Source: Streptomyces sioyaensis
GTDB taxonomy: Bacteria; Actinomycetota; Actinomycetes; Streptomycetales; Streptomycetaceae
Length of the DNA: 37,483 nucleotides
Reading direction: 5' to 3'
Assembly: GCF_004122735.1 (NCBI RefSeq)
Contig: NZ_SDIF01000065.1
Location: 1-37,483, forward strand
In this document: positions 32,871-37,483 of the stretch, piece after piece
Layout: the number at the start of each line of letters is the position of its first letter
How positions within the stretch are numbered: position 1 is the first letter of the stretch
Notes under the pieces: model-generated
The model's database searches: none
Told to the model about the DNA's origin: nothing
Seen by the model: only the letters and a program-made list of their open reading frames with translations
Translations under genes and position numbers: made by a program

Positions 32871-34937
32871 ATGCGCGTTCACATCCGCACCACCCACCGG
32901 CGAGGTCACCGAAGAATCGTCGGAGCGCTGTCCGCCGCACTGCTGTGTACGGCAGGGGTGACCGCCCTGCCCGCCGCGGCCCGTACGCCCGATGCCCCGG
33001 GCCCCGGCACCGCTCACAGCAGCGGCACCACCCCCGCGCCCCGGCTTCCCGGCGGGCTCGCCAAGACGCCCCCGATGGGCTTCAACAACTGGAACTCCAC
33101 AGAGTGCCGGGCGGAGTTCAACGAGGAGATGGTCAAGGGCATCGCCGATCTCTTCGTCAGCAAGGGACTCAAGGCTGCCGGCTACCAGTACGTCAATCTC
33201 GACGACTGCTGGGCGCTGCCCACCCGCGACGGGGAGGGCAAGCTCGTGCCCGACCCCCGGCGTTTCCCGCACGGCATCAAGGCAGTTGCCGACTATGTGC
33301 ATGCCAAGGGCCTGAAGTTCGGCATCTATACGAGCGCCGGCATCAAAACCTGCAACCCGGCCGGATTTCCCGGCGGCCTGGGGCACGAGACGTCCGATGC
33401 CCAGCAGTTCGCCGACTGGGGCGTGGACTACCTCAAGTACGACAACTGCAATAACCTCGGCGTGGACGCCAAGCAGCGGTACCGCACCATGCGGGACGCG
33501 CTCAAGGCCACCGGACGGCCCATCGTCTACAGCATCTGCGAATGGGGCGAGAACAAGCCCTGGGAGTGGGCGTCCGACGTAGGGCATCTGTGGCGCACCA
33601 CCGGCGACATCAGTGACTCATGGGCGAGCATGCTCGGGATCGCGAAGCAGAATCTGCCGCTCGCGCCGCACGCCGGACCCGGGCACTGGAACGACCCGGA
33701 CATGCTGGAGGTCGGCAACGGCGGGATGACGGACACCGAGTACCGCAGCCACTTCTCACTGTGGTCGATGATGGCCGCCCCCCTGCTGATCGGCTCCGAT
33801 CTGCGCAAAGCCACCCCGGAGACCTTCACGATCCTGGCCAACAAGGACATCATCGCCGTCGACCAGGACGCACTGGGCAAACCGGCCACGGTGCTGGCGT
33901 CCGAGTCCGGCCGCTGGACGCTGGTCAGGCAACTGGCGGGCGGCGACCGCGCGGTGGCGCTGTTCAACGAGACCGACGAGCCGCAGCGGATCTCCACCAC
34001 AGCCGCGAAGGCGGGCCTTCCGCAGGCCGCCGGGTACCGCCTGCGTGATCTGTGGCGGCACCGGGACACCCACACCACGGGCACCGTCTCCGCGACCGTT
34101 CCGGCGCACGGCACCGTCGTCTACCGGATCTCCGCCGACCCGCACTGGGCCGGCTACCCGCCGGCCGTCGAGACCGGTCTCGACCGCACCCCGCTGGCCG
34201 AGGCCGGCACCGCCGCCGACCTCCGCTCGACCGTCCGCAATCTGGGCGGCACCCCCGCCAGGAACCTCCAGGTGACGCTCAAGGCCCCGCGTGGCTGGCA
34301 GCTCAAGGCGGCCTCGCCGGCGACGGCCCGCGCGCTGCCCGGCGGGAACACATTCACCACCCGCTGGAAGATCACCGCACCGGCCGGCACCCCGCCCGGC
34401 GCCTACGATCTGCCGCTCACCGCCGGATACCGCTCACCGAGCGGCGAACGGGCCACCACGACACTGCCCGGCACGGCTCATGTCGTGGTGCCACCGCCGT
34501 CCGGGACCTCGTACGCCGCCGAACTGCCCTGGCTCACCGCCACCAACGGCTGGGGCCCGGTCGAGAAGAACACCAGCGTCGGGGAGCGTGCGGCGGGGGA
34601 CGGCAGACCGCTCAGTATCGGCGGCACGGGCTTCGCACGGGGCGTGGGTGCCCATGCCGCCAGCGCGGTGAGCTTCTACACGGGCGGACGGTGCTCCGTG
34701 TTCCGTGCCCAGGTCGGCGTCGACGACGAGGCCGGTGACCGGGGCTCGGTGGGCTTCGAGGTGTGGGCCGACGGCAAGCGGGTCGCCAGGACCGCCACGG
34801 TGACCGGCGCGGACGCGGCCACAGCGGTCAGCGCCGAAATCACCGGAGCGCAGACCGTCCGGCTCGTCGCGACCGACGGCGGGGACGGCATCGACTACGA
34901 CCACGCCGACTGGGCGGACGCCAAGTTCAGCTGCTGA
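32871..34937 (+). CDS. secreted GH27 alpha-galactosidase with NEW3 and NPCBM domains
   Basis: A 688-residue exported glycosidase. A basic start and hydrophobic core (RRIVGALSAALLCTAGVTAL) end in PAAA, a signal peptide of ~37 residues. The catalytic GH27 barrel (~65-345) opens KTPPMGFNNWNSTECR. The nucleophile is Asp191 (YLKYDNCNN), and the acid/base is in WNDPDMLEVGN (Asp275/Asp277, the second fitting known enzymes). A beta-sandwich follows, then a NEW3 domain (~435-535) and an NPCBM domain (~545-688, FARGVGAHAASAVSFYTGG, ending DYDHADWADAKFSC). NPCBM helps galactoside binding. It should release galactose from galactosides outside the cell. ATG 32871 is just after GGAGGACGCG. It precedes the ROK kinase and LacI genes. 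Confidence 0.94.
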   Translation: MRVHIRTTHRRGHRRIVGALSAALLCTAGVTALPAAARTPDAPGPGTAHSSGTTPAPRLPGGLAKTPPMGFNNWNSTECRAEFNEEMVKGIADLFVSKGLKAAGYQYVNLDDCWALPTRDGEGKLVPDPRRFPHGIKAVADYVHAKGLKFGIYTSAGIKTCNPAGFPGGLGHETSDAQQFADWGVDYLKYDNCNNLGVDAKQRYRTMRDALKATGRPIVYSICEWGENKPWEWASDVGHLWRTTGDISDSWASMLGIAKQNLPLAPHAGPGHWNDPDMLEVGNGGMTDTEYRSHFSLWSMMAAPLLIGSDLRKATPETFTILANKDIIAVDQDALGKPATVLASESGRWTLVRQLAGGDRAVALFNETDEPQRISTTAAKAGLPQAAGYRLRDLWRHRDTHTTGTVSATVPAHGTVVYRISADPHWAGYPPAVETGLDRTPLAEAGTAADLRSTVRNLGGTPARNLQVTLKAPRGWQLKAASPATARALPGGNTFTTRWKITAPAGTPPGAYDLPLTAGYRSPSGERATTTLPGTAHVVVPPPSGTSYAAELPWLTATNGWGPVEKNTSVGERAAGDGRPLSIGGTGFARGVGAHAASAVSFYTGGRCSVFRAQVGVDDEAGDRGSVGFEVWADGKRVARTATVTGADAATAVSAEITGAQTVRLVATDGGDGIDYDHADWADAKFSC

Positions 34938-34950
34938 CAGCCGGGTTGCT

Positions 34951-34978
34951 GCCGGGCGGGCCGGAGGGCCCGCCCGGC
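34951..34978. terminator. 12-bp perfect hairpin after the alpha-galactosidase
   Basis: GCCGGGCGGGCC and GGCCCGCCCGGC pair perfectly around GGAG, followed by TTCGTT. It lies 13 bases after the stop codon and can also serve the convergent ROK gene. Confidence 0.8.
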
Positions 34979-35056
34979 TTCGTTGGCCGGGCACCACTCG
35001 CCGGAATGCACCCAGCACCCCGCCATGCGGACAGCGCGCCTCGCCAGAACGGCTGG

Positions 35057-36013
35057 TCAGGGTGCCGGAACGAAGGCTTCGAGACGGGACTGCTGGGCGG
35101 CGGCCGCGGCGGCTCCCACCACCCCGGCGTCCGTACCCATCTGGGCGGGGACGACCGTCAGCCCGGAGATGAACGACAGCGTCGCGTAGTCCCGCAGAGC
35201 CGCCCGCAAGGGAGCGAAGAGGACCTCCCCCGCGCCCGCAACTCCCCCGCCGATGACCGCGATATCGATCTCGACGAGCGTGGCGGTGGCGGCTATCCCG
35301 GCGGCCAGCGCCTGGGCAGCCCGCTCGAAGGAACGGCGGGCGACCGGGTCCCCGGCCCGCGCGGCGGCCGCGACGGCCGCCGCGCTGGCGTCACCATCGG
35401 GGCCCGGCTGCCAGCCGTGGGCCAGCGCCCGGCGGGCGATGTTGGGGCCGCTGGCAATCCGCTCCACACAGCCGCGGGCGCCGCACGGACAGGGGTCACC
35501 GTCGAGGTCGACGCTGATGTGTCCGATGTGCCCGGCGTTCCCCGTGGGGCCCGGATGCAACCGGCCGTTGAGCACGAGTCCGCCGCCGACTCCGGTGGAG
35601 ACCACCATGCACAGCGCATTCGCGTGGCCGCGCGCGGCGCCCTGCCAGTGCTCGGCCGCGGTCATCGCGACGCCGTCACCGACCAGCACGACCGGGCGCT
35701 CCCCGACGAGCGCCTGCACCCCCGCGACGAGCGGGAACTCGCGCCAGCCGGGGATGTTGACCGGGCTGACGGTGCCGGAGGCCGCGTTCACCGGGCCCGC
35801 ACTGCCGATACCGACGGCCGCCACCCGCGCCCACTCCGGCCCCGCGGCCAGCTCACCGACGACCTCGGCCACCGCACGCATCACGGTCGCCCCGTCCTTG
35901 TCAGCGGGGGTGGGCCGGGCCGCCCGCACGATCAGCCTGCCGTGGGTGTCCACCAGAGCGCCGGCGATCTTGGTGCCGCCAATGTCCAGCGCTGCGCTGA
36001 GGTCCGTCTGCAT
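35057..36013 (-). CDS. ROK-family sugar kinase
   Basis: A 318-residue ROK kinase without a DNA-binding domain. The phosphate-binding motif is ALDIGGTKIAGALVD. The zinc site is in GNAGHIGHISVD and DPCPCGARGCVERIASG (C-x-C-G-x2-G-C-x-E). The adenosine region is VIGGGVAGAGEVLFAPL. The catalytic aspartate is in VLVGDGVAMTAAEHW, where most relatives have NDAN; the change is unusual, but the Asp is kept. Such enzymes phosphorylate glucose, ManNAc or similar sugars at O6. ATG 36013 has AGGAG upstream, at a rather long 11-base spacing. It is divergent from the LacI gene, with a perfect palindrome between. Confidence 0.88.
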   Translation of the reverse strand: MQTDLSAALDIGGTKIAGALVDTHGRLIVRAARPTPADKDGATVMRAVAEVVGELAAGPEWARVAAVGIGSAGPVNAASGTVSPVNIPGWREFPLVAGVQALVGERPVVLVGDGVAMTAAEHWQGAARGHANALCMVVSTGVGGGLVLNGRLHPGPTGNAGHIGHISVDLDGDPCPCGARGCVERIASGPNIARRALAHGWQPGPDGDASAAAVAAAARAGDPVARRSFERAAQALAAGIAATATLVEIDIAVIGGGVAGAGEVLFAPLRAALRDYATLSFISGLTVVPAQMGTDAGVVGAAAAAAQQSRLEAFVPAP

Positions 36014-36089
36014 CAGTGATGAATCTCCTGGTGGGCCCGGGAAACCGGGGGTATCGGCCCGGCGTGAGAACGCCAGTCTTCCGTTGATT

Positions 36090-36101
36090 GACAACGTTGT
36101 C
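36090..36101. promoter_or_regulatory. LacI-family operator GACAACGTTGTC
   Basis: A perfect 12-bp palindrome with the central CG typical of LacI-family sites. It overlaps a -35-like TTGACA (36088-36093) for the LacI gene. Placed between the divergent kinase and LacI starts, it likely controls both. Confidence 0.75.
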
Positions 36102-36156
36102 TAGAGGCTATGCTCGACGCCACACCTGGACGCCGAGAGAAACAGGACCGCACACC

Positions 36157-37197
36157 GTGACCGACACCGCGCGGGGCACGTCCCGCCGCTATGGCACCCG
36201 GCCCACGATGAAGGATGTCGCGGCACGCGCCGGCGTCGGACTCAAGACGGTCTCCCGCGTGGTCAACGGCGAACCGGGCGTGACCCCGGACACCGAGCGA
36301 CGGGTCCAGGAAGCCATCACCGCCCTGGGATTTCGCCGCAACGACTCCGCCCGGATTCTGCGCAAGGGGCGCACGGCCAGCATCGGTCTGGTGCTGGAGG
36401 ATCTCGCCGACCCCTTCTACGGCCCGCTCAACCGCGCCGTCGAGGAAGTCGCGCGCAGCCACGGAGCGCTGCTGATCAATGGCTCCAGCGCCGAGGACCC
36501 TTCCCGTGAACAGGAGTTGGTGCTGGCGCTGTGCGCGCGACGGGTGGACGGACTGGTCATCATCCCGGCCGCCGACGACCACCGCTATCTGGAGCCGGAG
36601 ATCACGGCCGGGATAGCGACGGTGTTCGTGGACCGCCCGGCCGGCCGGATCGACGCGGACACCGTGCTCTCCGACAACTTCGGCGGCGCCCAGGACGCGG
36701 TGGCCCATCTCATCGCGCACGGCCACCGCCGGATCGGCTTCATCGGCGACCAGCCGCGGATCCACACCGCACGGGAGCGGCTGCGCGGCTATCGCGCGGC
36801 GATGGCCGCGGCCGGACTGCCCGTCGACGATTCCTGGGTGGCGCTCGGCTCCACCGCACCCGACCGCGTACGCGCCGCCGCCACCACGATGCTGGATGCC
36901 CCAGAGCCGGTGACCGCGCTCTTCGCGGGCAACAACCGGGTCACCGTCACCGCCGTACGCGTCCTCGGTGAACGCCCGCGCCCGGTCGCGCTCGTGGGCT
37001 TCGACGACTTCGAGCTGGCCGATCTCGTCCGGCCCGCGATCACGGTCGTCGCCCAGGACCCGGCGCACATGGGCCGAACGGCCGCCGGGCTGCTCTTCCG
37101 TCGCCTCGACGGCATCGAGGACCCGCCGCGCCGTACGGAGATCCCCACCCGTCTGATCGCCCGTGGCTCGGGCGAGATCCCTCCGGCCGAGGACTGA
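36157..37197 (+). CDS. LacI-family transcriptional repressor
   Basis: A 346-residue repressor. The helix-turn-helix and hinge are TMKDVAARAGVGLKTVSRVV, NGEPGVTPDTERRVQEAITA and SARILRKGRTASIGLVLEDL. The periplasmic-binding-like sensor has DPFYGPLNRAVEEVARSHGA, RRVDGLVIIPAADD and VALVGFDDFELADLVRPAIT. All subdomains are present and length is normal. GTG 36157 has AGGA eleven bases upstream. It is divergent from the ROK kinase, with the GACAACGTTGTC site in the 143-bp gap, so both genes are probably under its control. The ligand is likely a sugar. After it, 37198-37483 holds only 9-bp GGACCACTC-like repeats (37235-37265) and no gene. Confidence 0.93.
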   Translation: MTDTARGTSRRYGTRPTMKDVAARAGVGLKTVSRVVNGEPGVTPDTERRVQEAITALGFRRNDSARILRKGRTASIGLVLEDLADPFYGPLNRAVEEVARSHGALLINGSSAEDPSREQELVLALCARRVDGLVIIPAADDHRYLEPEITAGIATVFVDRPAGRIDADTVLSDNFGGAQDAVAHLIAHGHRRIGFIGDQPRIHTARERLRGYRAAMAAAGLPVDDSWVALGSTAPDRVRAAATTMLDAPEPVTALFAGNNRVTVTAVRVLGERPRPVALVGFDDFELADLVRPAITVVAQDPAHMGRTAAGLLFRRLDGIEDPPRRTEIPTRLIARGSGEIPPAED

Positions 37198-37483
37198 GCG
37201 AGAACGTCCTGACCTGATGGCCCGTCCACCAACCGCCCGGGCCACTCGGACCACTCGGGCCACCCGCGCCGGCACCGATCGCGCCGCCCGCCCACACACC
37301 GTCAACTGCCCCTTGGCAGCGCCCCACACCAGTCTCATCGGCTCCCCCGCCGTGGTCCTTCCTCAATCCACAGCCATGCTCGCACGAGCCACTGACAACG
37401 CGATGCCGCCGCGTACGGCGCTGGCCGCGGGAAGCCGCCGGTCGCGGGAAGCGCCGGCTCTCCCCCGCCCCCTCCCCCTCCTC

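Noticed and set aside
31727..32872. A minus-strand frame of 381 codons and a shorter one at 32268-32531 across the gap upstream of the alpha-galactosidase.
   Set aside because: The products are mostly Arg or Pro repeats made by the hexamer repeat, with no domain or ribosome site.
1..37483. tRNA, rRNA, riboswitch, phage or biosynthetic core genes.
   Set aside because: None could be recognised. There are no polyketide, NRPS or terpene synthase motifs, no integrase, and no stem pattern of a known riboswitch class.

Overview
The window looks like chromosome from a Streptomyces or close relative. GC is very high throughout. Nearly every coding frame has G or C in third codon positions, GTG starts are common, and there is a mycothiol-dependent enzyme family, a Cds1-type desulfhydrase, an Rv1733c-like membrane protein and a SHOCT protein. 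No rRNA, tRNA, CRISPR array or phage module was found. Most of the window is ordinary accessory-to-core actinomycete content: small transcription units, often a regulator next to its target.

Layout. 1-2152: a TerD-family stress protein cut by the window edge, a divergent proline-rich DUF6643-type protein and a MOSC protein. 2329-4889: a TetR repressor divergent from a CocE-type hydrolase, with a palindrome between them. 5112-10691: an Rv1733c-like membrane protein, a fusion of a right-handed beta-helix to a CbxX/SpoVK-type AAA+ ATPase, and a convergent polytopic membrane hydrolase whose 3' end overlaps it. 10933-15207: a DeoR regulator, an SRPBCC protein, a Cds1-like PLP enzyme, a small conserved-looking protein, an RsbW-like ATPase and a SHOCT protein. 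15479-17682: a compact TetR / DUF4865 / phosphotriesterase-type operon. 17846-21302: a ROK repressor head to head with an MFS permease, then a mycothiol-dependent enzyme. 21302-25440: a block holding DsbA-like, degenerate MBL, aquaporin and AraC genes, bounded by two complementary fragments of an IS5-family element. 25510-31547: a two-component system, a MenJ/geranylgeranyl-reductase-like flavoprotein, an M20 dipeptidase and a TmrB-like kinase fused to a NUDIX domain. 31548-32870: a 1.3-kb gap with a 6-bp-period repeat. 32871-37197: a secreted GH27 alpha-galactosidase, a ROK sugar kinase and a LacI repressor around a perfect GACAACGTTGTC palindrome.

How parts fit together. The GH27 / ROK kinase / LacI end is a plausible galactoside-use locus. 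The TetR2 operon appears self-regulated through a palindrome over its own start. The IS-bounded block reads as one transcription unit (DsbA, MBL, aquaporin, AraC) with almost no spacing. Its two IS fragments and the two CTAG stop codons can be explained by one insertion at a stop codon shared by two convergent genes, followed by inversion. This rearrangement, the beta-helix/AAA+ fusion, the TmrB-NUDIX fusion and a 44-bp inverted repeat that reaches the first base of the window are the observations most worth a second look. No complete undescribed defence or biosynthetic system could be shown from sequence alone.
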